Assembly (NCBI GenBank): GCA_947494695.1 | Contig: CANLWB010000001.1 | Span: 248,001 to 312,000 of the forward strand | Source of the DNA: an uncultured Flavobacteriaceae bacterium | GTDB taxonomy: Bacteria > Bacteroidota > Bacteroidia > Flavobacteriales > Flavobacteriaceae | DNA length: 64,000 nt | Direction: 5' to 3' | Part shown: piece after piece, positions 53,689 to 62,910 of the stretch | How the letters are laid out: each line of letters opens with the position of its first letter | How positions within the stretch are numbered: the first letter of the stretch is position 1 | Position numbers and translations under genes: made by a program | The notes under the pieces: model-generated | What the model was told of the DNA's origin: nothing | Databases searched by the model: none | Seen by the model: the letters and a program-made list of their open reading frames with translations, nothing else

Positions 53689-55021
53689 ATGACATTCAGA
53701 TTAATAGTATTTGCCTTCGTTGTAACTGCCCTATCCTCATGTAAGGGTAACAACTCTTACTATACCAGTGTCGAAGAAAAGAACGTACCAGACGTTGTAG
53801 ATTTTAATTTTGATGTTAGACCTATTCTTTCAGACAAGTGTTTTAACTGTCATGGACCAGATCCTACTAAACGAGCCGCAGAACTAAGATTAGATTTAGA
53901 AGAAGAAGCCTTTAAGGCTTTAAAAAATAATAAGAACAAATTTGCTATCGTTAAGGGAAAACCTGATGAATCTGAGGTTGTTTTAAGAATATCTACAAAG
54001 GACTCCTCTAAAGTCATGCCTCCTAAAGAATCGAATTTGGCAGGATATTTTTGGATTTGGTATGGTGAATAGCTCTGGAGATTTTGGAATGCAGGGTGAT
54101 CTGCCTACTCATTTTGACCTTCTTAATTGGCTTGCAGTAGACTTTCGCGAGAATGGTTGGGATGTTAAACGGCTTTTAAAACAAATTGTAACGTCCGCAA
54201 CATATACACAATCAACAATTGTTGATTCGAAAAAGCTAGAACAGCTTAAAACACAGTTTCCTAACATTCGCTTTGAAACAGGGTTTCAAAATTCTGAAGA
54301 AAAACTAAAGCTTACAGCACCTTTGCTTCTTAGCAAAAATACAGTAATTCATAAAGATGATTTTGTAGAATTTGGTCATAAAATGCCAGGTGTTGAAATT
54401 AGATATACCACAGATGGCACCAAGCCAGATACAACGTCAATATTATATAAGACACCAATACAAATTGATTTAGAAACTCAAAAACCGGTTCGAGTTATCG
54501 CCTATAAAGACAACTGGTTACCGAGTGAGGTGAAAGGTTACACGTTTGTTGATAAGGGGTACCAACCTGAGCAATTTGAACTTGTTTATCCGGGTATTTA
54601 CAGTGATTTTGTTGGTGATGCCACTGCCGTGTTAATAGACCATAATAAAGCAGGTGCCTATAGCCATGCGAAAACGTCTTCATTTTGAGGGACCTTTAAT
54701 GGAAAGCATCCATTAGAAGCAACAGCATATTTTGGAAATAACCCACCAGAACTGAAAAGTATTGTGATTAGTTATGGAATGCATCAACGACAGAAAAAGG
54801 AACCTCTCGCACTCATAGAAGTTTGGGCAGGGGAAAGTAAAGACGATTTAAGTTTATTAAAACGCGTATCGAAAACCTATAGAAAGATTGATAAGAAAAA
54901 AGAGGGAAGAACCAGAAAAGTAGTCATAGAAGTGCCTAAATCGAATGCTACGTATTACAAGGTTATTGCAAAACCCCAGAAAAAAGAAAAGTTATATGTA
55001 GACCAATTGTTCTTTTATTAG
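53689..55021 (+). pseudogene. PSCyt1/DUF1553 (planctomycete-type cytochrome) protein gene, internally deleted
   Basis: Lipobox-like start MTFRLIVFAFVVTALSSCKG, then the planctomycete cytochrome C domain DVRPILSDKCFNCHGPDPTK with a CxxCH. After PPKESNLA the frame shifts and jumps to IFGFGMVNSSGDFGMQGDLP and ENGWDVKRLLKQIVTSATYT, the end of DUF1553; DUF1549 and most of DUF1553 are missing. A chitobiase/FN-like domain follows (GVEIRYTTDGTKPDTTSILY). A second break is an in-frame TGA at 54686-54688 before GTFNGKHPLEATAYF, where TGG is expected. The tail is recovered to 55021. Intact members are about 1000 residues; this remnant is about 444 codons. Confidence 0.85.
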
Positions 55022-55026
55022 TCCAC

Positions 55027-55115
55027 GTTCATTGCGAGGCTGGAAAACTCAGTTTTGAAATGCTGTGCAACGTGCAGAAATCAAAATTGTGAATCGAACG
55101 CATCTCGTTTCCTGT
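55027..55115. repeat. Degenerate intergenic palindromic repeat (TCATTGCGAG type)
   Basis: TTCATTGCGAGG at about 55028-55039, a TTTTGA/TCAAAA inverted pair (about 55053-55058 with 55081-55086) and a loop TGCAACGTGCA. Similar in layout to the elements at 11128-11215 and 14555-14688. Confidence 0.4.
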
Positions 55116-55281
55116 GTTTAATTTGTTTTATTATCTAGCAAAGTCGTTGATGCTATACTTTAAAGCCAATATTAGGACTTAAAGCCAATTTTTCCTTTGC
55201 ATACTGCTGCGAAGATTGTTTCGGGGTGAAAACCTAAAGTATTTTTAGCTATATTAACAGAGCTAATATTAAATACATGCG

Positions 55282-56196
55282 ATGCTTCGAATAGGTTCCA
55301 TTCTACTCTTATGTTTTATCAACTTTACAGGATTTTCGCAGGGGTCATGTTCTATGGACAAACCATGGAATGAAAACACCCTTCTTAAGCATGTAAAAAG
55401 CTTATCTTCAGATGCTTTCGAAGGAAGACGAACCGGGACAAAGGGAGGGATTAAGGCAAGGAAATATATAATTAATCAATTTCATTCGTTAGGAGTAAAA
55501 CCTTTGGGGAAGCGTTATTCACAACCTTTTACATTTAATAAAAAAAACTGTTTTTATAAAGGATCAAACGTTTTAGGACTAATAAAAGGCACAGAAAATG
55601 TCAATAAATTTATTGTTATTAGTGCGCATTATGACCATGAAGGTATAAAAAGAGGGAAAATATACAACGGTGCAGATGATAACGCCTCAGGTGTATGTGC
55701 GTTGTTTAGCTTTGCAGAATACTTTAAAAAATACCCACCCAAACATTCCATAATTTTGGCAGCTTTTGATGCCGAAGAATTGGGGCTACAAGGGTCTAAA
55801 TATTTTGTGCGTAATTCGATTGTTCCATTAAAAAATATTGAAGGCAATATCAATATGGATATGATTAGCAGGAGTGAAAAAAATGAGTTGTATGTCGTTG
55901 GTTCGGTATTCCATAAGAAATTGAAATATATCATTTCACATTTTGAGTTTTCTAAAAAGATTAAGCTTGTAGCTGGACATGATGGATATGATGGACTGGA
56001 AAACTGGACGTATGCGTCCGACCACGTGAACTTTTATAAAAAAGGCATTCCGTTTTTATACTTTGGTGTGGAAAATCATGAGGATTATCATGAGCCTACA
56101 GACGACTTTGAAAATATTCATCCTAAGTTTTATGTAGAAGCCGTAAGAACTATTATTTCCGTTTTTAGAACTTTAGACAGTTTACCGCGTGATTAA
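55282..56196 (+). CDS. M28-family zinc aminopeptidase, exported
   Basis: 304 residues. Signal peptide MLRIGSILLLCFINFTGFSQG. Zinc ligands of the M28 clan: ISAHYDHEG (His), IYNGADDNASGVCALFSF (Asp), AAFDAEELGLQGSKYF (Glu pair), NINMDMISR (Asp) and HEDYHEPTDDFEN (His). It is a di-zinc aminopeptidase, probably periplasmic or secreted; the substrate is undefined. The stop overlaps the giant outer-membrane gene's end convergently by 4 bases. Confidence 0.93.
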   Translation: MLRIGSILLLCFINFTGFSQGSCSMDKPWNENTLLKHVKSLSSDAFEGRRTGTKGGIKARKYIINQFHSLGVKPLGKRYSQPFTFNKKNCFYKGSNVLGLIKGTENVNKFIVISAHYDHEGIKRGKIYNGADDNASGVCALFSFAEYFKKYPPKHSIILAAFDAEELGLQGSKYFVRNSIVPLKNIEGNINMDMISRSEKNELYVVGSVFHKKLKYIISHFEFSKKIKLVAGHDGYDGLENWTYASDHVNFYKKGIPFLYFGVENHEDYHEPTDDFENIHPKFYVEAVRTIISVFRTLDSLPRD

Positions 56197-59100
56197 AAGT
56201 AAGCTTTAAGTTGAATAGAACCGGTGTGAATGGTTTTACTCTCCTCGGTTTTTCTTCCAAAATAACTTAAATTAAGATCGAGAAAAGTCGTTAATTTTTT
56301 CTGTGCCAATAAGGTCCAGGTGAAGTTTTTTCCAGGTTGAAGACCTTCTAACATTTGATAAGCTACAGGAGTATTGGCATTTCCGTTAAAAACATTCGAA
56401 AAATAATTAAACTCGCCGTTAATAGCACTTTTTTGACTACTGGCAAGCGTAAATGAAGCACCATATTTCTGTTGTTTCAAAGATTCAAAGCTGCCAATGG
56501 TATTATCCTTGCTGCTGTGCTGGTAAAATATGTCAAAACTCGAATTTTCATTAAATAAATAGGAAAGTTTGGGATTTATAAGGGTTTCATCAAAATTGTA
56601 ATTCTTACTTGTAAAGTTCTGGCTAATACTTTCATTAGTATTAAAGGATGAAAGTATATTAAGTAACCAATTCGGGGTGATTTTATGGTTAAAATTAAAC
56701 TGATGGCTTTTTAAGCTATTTTCAATAAAGCCGATCGATAAGATGTTTCGAGTAGTATTGCTTAAATACGTGTATGAGGTTGTATAACGTTGTTTCCCTC
56801 TATTCAAAAATAAAACATTTCTAAAGTTCAACTGTAAGCCTAGTTGGTTTTCTTTGTCGTTTTCGAAGGGGTTAATGTTAAAGCTGTTACCATCCCGTCT
56901 TGTTTTTCTATCAATTAAATAACTGGTCTGATTATAAAAGTGAGACCAGAATTTTTTTGACTTACTTTTGCTTACAGACCATTGGGAAGGATTTATAGTC
57001 AGTGTTTGACTTAGCCTATTTTGGTGTGTTTTGATAAACACCCGATTAGGTAGAAGCACCCTAATGTATTTTCCCTGATCCTGAAATTGAGCAATTTCGA
57101 ACTCTTCAAGTTCCTGGATCCCGTTTTCGTTATAGTCAATCCAGGTGTAGGTTCCCTGTCCCGGTTCCACTTCAACATAGGTGAAGTCCTGTTGTGGTAA
57201 AGTTCCTGAATTGGTTTCAAAAATAGTATTCCATTGTACAATTTGTTTAAATAGTTTTTGATTAAACTGCAGCCTGGAGTTTACTGATCGCTCATCTTCA
57301 ATATCGTTATCTTCACTTTTTAAAGTTCTGTAATTAGCATATAAAGTCAGATTTGTATTTTTGTTTTTTACAAGTCGTGAATCGAAATAAAAGGTGTTGG
57401 ATGTGTTTACCTTTTGTAATTGATTATTTCGAATACTATCATTAATCCTGTTTTTATAACCTATTTCAGCAAAAACTTTGGTGCTATCCCCAACACCAAA
57501 GAACGCCTCGTAAGACTTAAATTTTTGACTTAAAGGCGTGAGTGTTTGAGTGGCAATATCTTGTTGTTCATTATCCTCGATAGCTAGTTTTGCACCTACC
57601 CAGCTTTTTCGCATATGGTATGTAATACGGTTATGTGACCTTAGAAAGGTTGACATGTTAAGCGTCGATCTGGCACTTAAATAGCTGAAATATGATGCTA
57701 TGTTAAATTTGTTTAAAAGCAAATTTACATGAGTTAGATGCCGGTTACCGTTAAAGTTTCCTGAGTATTCCAAATGCTCAAATTGATAGTTAGCCGTTCC
57801 TTTCTTGGGGTGGAAGAATTGAAAGCCTGAGTTAAATAAAACCTGATCTCCCGGGTTTCGCATGTTTGGATTCGTTAATGGGATGTCTAAGTTCCAATCT
57901 CGATTAAATTCGGCTTTGTATAAGCGTTCAACAGATCTAAAATTTTCCTGAACATAATCTACATTGCTAAATACATTAAAATTCCAAAGACTATCCTGTT
58001 TAACGAGTTGTTGTTTTATGTTTAGACTTCCGGCAAAGCCATCGTTGTTGGCATCGTTTAAATTTGAAAAAAGGTTTAAATCATTTTTACTACCGGCTGC
58101 CTCAAAATCGATGCTGGTTTTTTCAGATGGTTTATAACTTCCGTTCAACACAGCAATTTGAAGTTTGGTAGGAGCCACCAATTGAATAATTGGGGCATAG
58201 TTTCCAAGGCCAATACCAGCGAATTCATAAATGTTATTTATGGCCGATGTATTGGTAAGGATGTAATCGCCCTGATTGTCCCCAACCAGGGTAAAAGTAA
58301 CACGGTAAAGCTCATCATCTGGATTGTTTGAAAATACAAAAGCTTCCACACCATCAATAAGCTCTTTTTTATATAAGATTCTATTCTCATTAAAGGTTTC
58401 CTGAATTTCAGATGGTGCTACCATTTGCGAACGGTCGTCCCCCGCTTCAGATAGAATTTGTATTTGATTTTCAGATAAGTTTTGCTGAAGTGGTTGGTTT
58501 TTGGCATCATTTTCAGAGTACACCGAAACACCAATTTTTAATTTGTCGGTTTCAATTTGTCCACCGCCAAATGCGACGAAACGAGAATAGTTACGTTCAC
58601 TAAATTGATAATCGACCGTAATTCGCATTTCAGAGGTTATGGGGTAGGTCGCATTGAAGATAATTTCACCAGCATTATAATCTATAATATAATCTTGATC
58701 CTCTCCGCGTTTTACAGCAACACCATTTACATAAACTGTTTCACTTCCCGAAACAATGAGTACAAATAGCTCACCATTGGAGCCTTGCAGTTTGTAAGGG
58801 CCCTGATTACCTTCCTGAGCGGTAAATTGACTTGTGGTAAATTGCCCTCTTACTATAGCGCCAGATACAAATAAGTTCGTTCGGGTGGTTTCATTTCCTA
58901 GATTAGTATTTACAGATAAGCCCTGAACACGTTTGGAGAAGTTTGCAAAATATGAGTCGGTATTTTGTAAGTCGATATCTCCGGCCCTAACCCTCCAACG
59001 ATCGCTAAACAATTCTATAAAAACCTGGTCGAATTCGTCCAGACGTTGCGAATAACCACTTTCTTGAAGCGGAATATTAGCGTCTTGTATAGAGGCTCTA

Positions 59101-59615
59101 AGAGATACTTTATCACTTAATTTTCCCGTTATTTTAAGGTCGAGCTCACTGTTTAATACTGAATTTTGGTTATTTCCTATAGTAACGCCCCTGGAAATAC
59201 TTCCAGATGTTGTTAGACCATCAAAGGGAATAAAATTTTTGGTCGTATTCGGCTGAGATAGTTTATATAATTTGTCAAGGTTACTCGTGTTAGAAACAAT
59301 AATACTCTCGTCTAGTTGTTTGTAAGTTTTGGTTAGAAAATCAGGAAACTTCAGATAGTCAATCCGTATTGAATCTGTTTCAAGAGGCTTTTTAAACGTA
59401 AGGATGGCTTTGGCAAAATCGATCGAATAAAATGTGGAGTCTATGATGGTGTTGTCTTTTCTTTTAACCGAAAACGCTCGGGAATTAATACTAACACTAT
59501 CAATACGAATAGTGTCTTTAACAACAACTTTAATAGTTTTATAGTTTGAAACGGGCTCTTGTGCACCCCCCAAAAACCAAACTAAACATAAAAGAATTGT
59601 TGTAATACACCTCAT
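56193..59615 (-). CDS. Giant outer-membrane beta-barrel protein of unknown function (1140 aa)
   Basis: Signal peptide MRCITTILLCLVWFLGGAQE; an early beta-rich domain (IKVVVKDTIRIDSVSINSRA) ends at about 110; then SGSISRGVTIGNNQNSVLNSE, DLKITGKLSDKVSLRASIQD and GDIDLQNTDSYFANFSKRVQ. The rest is long amphipathic strands with aromatic ends, and the terminal residue is F (SIQLKAYF), as for outer-membrane barrels. There is no TonB box or plug domain, so it is not called a TonB-dependent receptor. Similar very large barrels are known in flavobacteria without a function. It ends facing the M28 peptidase gene. Confidence 0.8.
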   Translation of the reverse strand: MRCITTILLCLVWFLGGAQEPVSNYKTIKVVVKDTIRIDSVSINSRAFSVKRKDNTIIDSTFYSIDFAKAILTFKKPLETDSIRIDYLKFPDFLTKTYKQLDESIIVSNTSNLDKLYKLSQPNTTKNFIPFDGLTTSGSISRGVTIGNNQNSVLNSELDLKITGKLSDKVSLRASIQDANIPLQESGYSQRLDEFDQVFIELFSDRWRVRAGDIDLQNTDSYFANFSKRVQGLSVNTNLGNETTRTNLFVSGAIVRGQFTTSQFTAQEGNQGPYKLQGSNGELFVLIVSGSETVYVNGVAVKRGEDQDYIIDYNAGEIIFNATYPITSEMRITVDYQFSERNYSRFVAFGGGQIETDKLKIGVSVYSENDAKNQPLQQNLSENQIQILSEAGDDRSQMVAPSEIQETFNENRILYKKELIDGVEAFVFSNNPDDELYRVTFTLVGDNQGDYILTNTSAINNIYEFAGIGLGNYAPIIQLVAPTKLQIAVLNGSYKPSEKTSIDFEAAGSKNDLNLFSNLNDANNDGFAGSLNIKQQLVKQDSLWNFNVFSNVDYVQENFRSVERLYKAEFNRDWNLDIPLTNPNMRNPGDQVLFNSGFQFFHPKKGTANYQFEHLEYSGNFNGNRHLTHVNLLLNKFNIASYFSYLSARSTLNMSTFLRSHNRITYHMRKSWVGAKLAIEDNEQQDIATQTLTPLSQKFKSYEAFFGVGDSTKVFAEIGYKNRINDSIRNNQLQKVNTSNTFYFDSRLVKNKNTNLTLYANYRTLKSEDNDIEDERSVNSRLQFNQKLFKQIVQWNTIFETNSGTLPQQDFTYVEVEPGQGTYTWIDYNENGIQELEEFEIAQFQDQGKYIRVLLPNRVFIKTHQNRLSQTLTINPSQWSVSKSKSKKFWSHFYNQTSYLIDRKTRRDGNSFNINPFENDKENQLGLQLNFRNVLFLNRGKQRYTTSYTYLSNTTRNILSIGFIENSLKSHQFNFNHKITPNWLLNILSSFNTNESISQNFTSKNYNFDETLINPKLSYLFNENSSFDIFYQHSSKDNTIGSFESLKQQKYGASFTLASSQKSAINGEFNYFSNVFNGNANTPVAYQMLEGLQPGKNFTWTLLAQKKLTTFLDLNLSYFGRKTEESKTIHTGSIQLKAYF

Positions 59616-59901
59616 TAGATACTTAAACTACAAATAGTTTAAAATATTTTGTTAATATTATTCGTTAGAACGGCTAAAATGACGAATATAATACCTTTAA
59701 GTAAACTTAAATACATCTTTTAAACTTGTCTTTTATGACAAAGGAAAACTAGCATAAAAATTTATTTTTATTTGATAGTGTAAAAGTAAGGTATTATTTA
59801 TTTTAGCTTATCGAACAAAAACGCAATTAACGATTTTGATTTTTGTCGAAACGTTAAGGACTTTAATTACATCTAACCATTTTAAAAACAGTTAAATAAG
59901 A

Positions 59902-60684
59902 ATGAAAATTATATCTTATAATGTAAACGGTATTCGTGCAGCTATAAACAAAGGTTTTATAGACTGGTTAAAAAGTGCGAATCCAGATGTGGTTTGTATA
60001 CAGGAAACGAAGGCTCAAAAAGAACAATTGGATTTAGATGTTTTTGCAGATGCAGGATACACATACAACTACTGGTTTAGTGCTCAAAAAAAAGGATACA
60101 GTGGTGTGGCTATTTTAAGCAAAATAGAACCAAAGCATATAGAATATGGCACGGGAATTGAGTCCATGGATTTTGAAGGTAGAAATATAAGAGCCGATTT
60201 TCCGGCCAGTGCAGCAAACGGCGTTGAGGTGTCTGTTATGAGTTTGTATTTACCCTCAGGTACTAACGATGCGCGTTTAAATCACAAATTGGAATACATG
60301 GATATGTTTCAGGACTATATAAATACACTTAAAAAGGATATTCCTAATTTGGTAATTTGTGGTGATTATAACATTTGTCATGAAGAAATTGATATTCATA
60401 ATCCCAAAATGAAAGGTGTTTCAGGTTTTTTACCTGAGGAACGTGAATGGATTGGCAAGTTTATTGATAACGGATTTACCGATTCATTTAGATATTTAAA
60501 CAAAGATGTTCAGGAATTCAGTTGGTGGAGTTATCGAGCCAACTCCCGAGCTAATAACAAGGGGTGGAGATTAGATTATGCCATGGTAGCGAACCCGTTA
60601 CAAGAAAATATAAAAAGAGCCGTTATATTATCTGAAGCTGTTCATAGTGACCATTGTCCAATTTTATTGGAATTAGATAAATAA
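59902..60684 (+). CDS. xth: Exodeoxyribonuclease III
   Basis: 260 residues. DNA repair AP endonuclease/3'-5' exonuclease. EEP motifs: SYNVNGIRAAINKGF, VCIQETKAQKEQ (metal Glu), GDYNICHEEIDIHNP (Asp/Asn), RLDYAMVANPL and VHSDHCPILLEL (catalytic His). The length matches Xth. An AT-rich leader precedes it; no exact -7 box was recognised. Confidence 0.95.
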   Translation: MKIISYNVNGIRAAINKGFIDWLKSANPDVVCIQETKAQKEQLDLDVFADAGYTYNYWFSAQKKGYSGVAILSKIEPKHIEYGTGIESMDFEGRNIRADFPASAANGVEVSVMSLYLPSGTNDARLNHKLEYMDMFQDYINTLKKDIPNLVICGDYNICHEEIDIHNPKMKGVSGFLPEEREWIGKFIDNGFTDSFRYLNKDVQEFSWWSYRANSRANNKGWRLDYAMVANPLQENIKRAVILSEAVHSDHCPILLELDK

Positions 60685-60726
60685 AAATATTTTATAAATA
60701 AGTAAAATCAAATGAACCTTAGCAAA

Positions 60727-61683
60727 ATGATTAAAAAGACTTTATTAGCCATATTAACCCTTACCTTTTTGGTGTCTTGCGTGTCTCCGAAAATATATAA
60801 AGAACTAGAAGATAAGTATGCTGATTTAAAGGAAGAAAATAGAACGCTATCTACTGAAAACGATGCGCTTTTAAGCGCAAAGAATGCTGCTGAAAATGAG
60901 CTGAAACAAATGCAGCAGGCTTATGATGAAGCGATTCAGCAACGTGATAAATCGCAATCAGATTATAACGCTATGAAATCTAATTACGATAATTTAAAAA
61001 ACTCTTATGCTGCTTTAGAGAAGAACAGTTCTAGTGCCATTGCAAGAAACTCCAAAAAGAATAGAGAATTATTAGCTCAATTAGAAGCAAAGGAGCAAGC
61101 TTTGGCGACAGAGAATGCGCGTTTAGCAAAACTTAAAAAGCAATTGGAAGACAGATCTAACAGAGTGGCCGAATTGGAAAATGTAATAGTGGCTAAAGAT
61201 GCAGCTATGACACAACTTAAAAATGCCATATCAAAAGCCTTAACAGATTTTGAAGGAAAGGGATTAACGGTAGAACAAAGAGACGGAAAAGTTTACGTGT
61301 CTATGGAAAATAAACTTTTATTTGGTTCTGGTAGTTGGGCCGTTGGTTCTGAAGGAAGAAGAGCGGTACAGCAGTTAGGTCGTGTTTTAGGAGATAACCC
61401 TGATATTGCTGTTTTAATTGAAGGTCATACCGATAATGTTCCATACAAAGGGAATTCACAATTAAGTGGTAACTGGGATTTATCTACAAAACGGGCAACG
61501 GCCATAGTAAACATTCTAAGAGAGAATACTAATATTAATCCGGAAAATTTAACCGCTGCAGGTCGTGGAGAGTTTGCACCAGTTGCAACAAATTCTACAC
61601 CTGAAGGTAAAGCGAAAAATAGACGAATTGAAGTAATTTTAACACCTAAATTAGATGAGTTGTCGAAATTATTAAATAACTAG
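60727..61683 (+). CDS. OmpA-family lipoprotein with coiled coil
   Basis: 318 residues from the Met at 60727 (MIKKTLLAILTLTFLVSCVS), which places the lipobox cysteine at 18; the ATG at 60712 gives five more residues. A long coiled coil runs from about 25 to 165 (ELEDKYADLKEENRTLSTEN, KKQLEDRSNRVAELENVIVA). The C-terminal OmpA domain with peptidoglycan-binding residues is in AVLIEGHTDNVPYKG and NWDLSTKRATAIVNILREN. It probably tethers the outer membrane to the wall. A terminator follows. Confidence 0.93.
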   Translation: MIKKTLLAILTLTFLVSCVSPKIYKELEDKYADLKEENRTLSTENDALLSAKNAAENELKQMQQAYDEAIQQRDKSQSDYNAMKSNYDNLKNSYAALEKNSSSAIARNSKKNRELLAQLEAKEQALATENARLAKLKKQLEDRSNRVAELENVIVAKDAAMTQLKNAISKALTDFEGKGLTVEQRDGKVYVSMENKLLFGSGSWAVGSEGRRAVQQLGRVLGDNPDIAVLIEGHTDNVPYKGNSQLSGNWDLSTKRATAIVNILRENTNINPENLTAAGRGEFAPVATNSTPEGKAKNRRIEVILTPKLDELSKLLNN

Positions 61684-61765
61684 AAACTAGAATTGCCTTT
61701 CTTGAGAAGTATAAGCAATTGTTTCAATTTGTAAGACTCATTTTTCGTAGTAACACAAAAAATGT

Positions 61766-61807
61766 AAAAACCTTTAAATATTCCTCTGGAGATTTAAAGG
61801 TTTTTTA
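61766..61807 (+). terminator. Rho-independent terminator after the OmpA-type gene
   Basis: AAAAACCTTTAAAT (61766-61779) and ATTTAAAGGTTTTTT (61792-61806) make a strong stem followed by a T-run. Confidence 0.8.
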
Positions 61808-61855
61808 TCTTTATGCCGTTTTAAATTTTAATGAATATAACTCTCTAACCCTAAG

Positions 61856-62893
61856 ATGAAATATACAACCTTACCCAATACCAATATAAACGTTAGTAAG
61901 ATATGCCTGGGATCAATGACCTGGGGAATCCAAAACACAGAAGCAGAAGGACATGCTCAATTAGATTATGCGCTGAATCGCGGCGTCAACTTTATCGATA
62001 CGGCAGAATTGTATCCAGTGCCTGCCACAGCAGAAACCAGCGGTCGTACCAGTGAGATTATTGGTTCATGGTTGAAGAAAACTGGCAAAAGAAGTGAGGT
62101 TGTGATTGCTTCAAAAATTGCAGGCCCAGGAGACTATACGGCTCATATTCGTACAACGGGTTTTAGCTCACAGTCTATTAAAGAAGCTATAGATTTAGAG
62201 CTTAAAAGGTTACAAACCGATTATATAGATTTGTACCAACTACATTGGCCAGAGCGAGACACCAATAAGTTTGGGATACGTAACTTTCCATATCATTCTA
62301 AGCAACAATGGGATGAGAATTTTAAAGACGTTTTAGAAACTTTGAATGATATGGTAAAATCAGGAAAAATACGACATATAGGTGTTTCTAATGAAAATTC
62401 CTGGGGGACTATGCGTTATTTGCAAGAGGCTAAAGACCATAACTTACAAGGGCCAATAACCATTCAAAATGCTTATTCCCTCTTAAACCGTTTATTTGAA
62501 TACGAACTGGTTGAAGTATCGTTAAGGGAAAATATTGGTTTACTTGCGTATTCTCCTATGGCATTTGGCGTTTTATCTGGGAAATATATTAAAGGGACAG
62601 CAGACGAAAATTCTAGACTAGGAAAGCATCCTCGTTTTGCACGTTACAGCAGTGATCAATCTACCGAGGCCACAAGACGTTATTTAGAAATTGCAGAAAA
62701 CAACGGTCTAAGCCTGGCTCAAATGTCTTTAGCATTTATAAACCAACAACCCTTCGTAACAAGTACGATTATTGGTGCAACCAATTTGAAGCAACTTCAG
62801 GAAAATATTGATAGTATTGATGTGCGTTTAAGTGACAAGGTGTTAGAGGAAATTAATGAAGTGCATCTTGCCATTCCTAATCCCGCACCGTAA
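61856..62893 (+). CDS. Aldo/keto reductase (Tas-like)
   Basis: 345 residues. NADPH-dependent aldo/keto reductase of the Tas/YhdN type. Catalytic tetrad: Asp and Tyr in NFIDTAELYP (about 47-52), Lys in VIASKIAGPG, and His in LYQLHWPERDTN. Substrate-binding AYSLLNRLFEYELVEV and cofactor-binding TSTIIGATNLKQLQENIDS are in order. Physiological substrate unknown. It is alone between the terminator and the convergent hybrid kinase. Confidence 0.93.
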   Translation: MKYTTLPNTNINVSKICLGSMTWGIQNTEAEGHAQLDYALNRGVNFIDTAELYPVPATAETSGRTSEIIGSWLKKTGKRSEVVIASKIAGPGDYTAHIRTTGFSSQSIKEAIDLELKRLQTDYIDLYQLHWPERDTNKFGIRNFPYHSKQQWDENFKDVLETLNDMVKSGKIRHIGVSNENSWGTMRYLQEAKDHNLQGPITIQNAYSLLNRLFEYELVEVSLRENIGLLAYSPMAFGVLSGKYIKGTADENSRLGKHPRFARYSSDQSTEATRRYLEIAENNGLSLAQMSLAFINQQPFVTSTIIGATNLKQLQENIDSIDVRLSDKVLEEINEVHLAIPNPAP

Positions 62894-62910
62894 GTGTATT
62901 AAGCCAACAT

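Noticed and set aside
24390-55021. Reassignment of TGA to tryptophan, suggested by two in-frame TGA codons at expected Trp positions
   Set aside because: Genes such as the HTH gene (2229-2231), the EEP-family gene (11319-11321) and the alpha/beta hydrolase (39210-39212) appear to end at TGA; long conserved genes (sufB, sdhA, cas9) use TGG and contain no in-frame TGA; a single lineage with mutated pseudogenes explains it.
56193-59615. TonB-dependent receptor
   Set aside because: No TonB box or plug domain; only a general barrel with a terminal Phe is seen.
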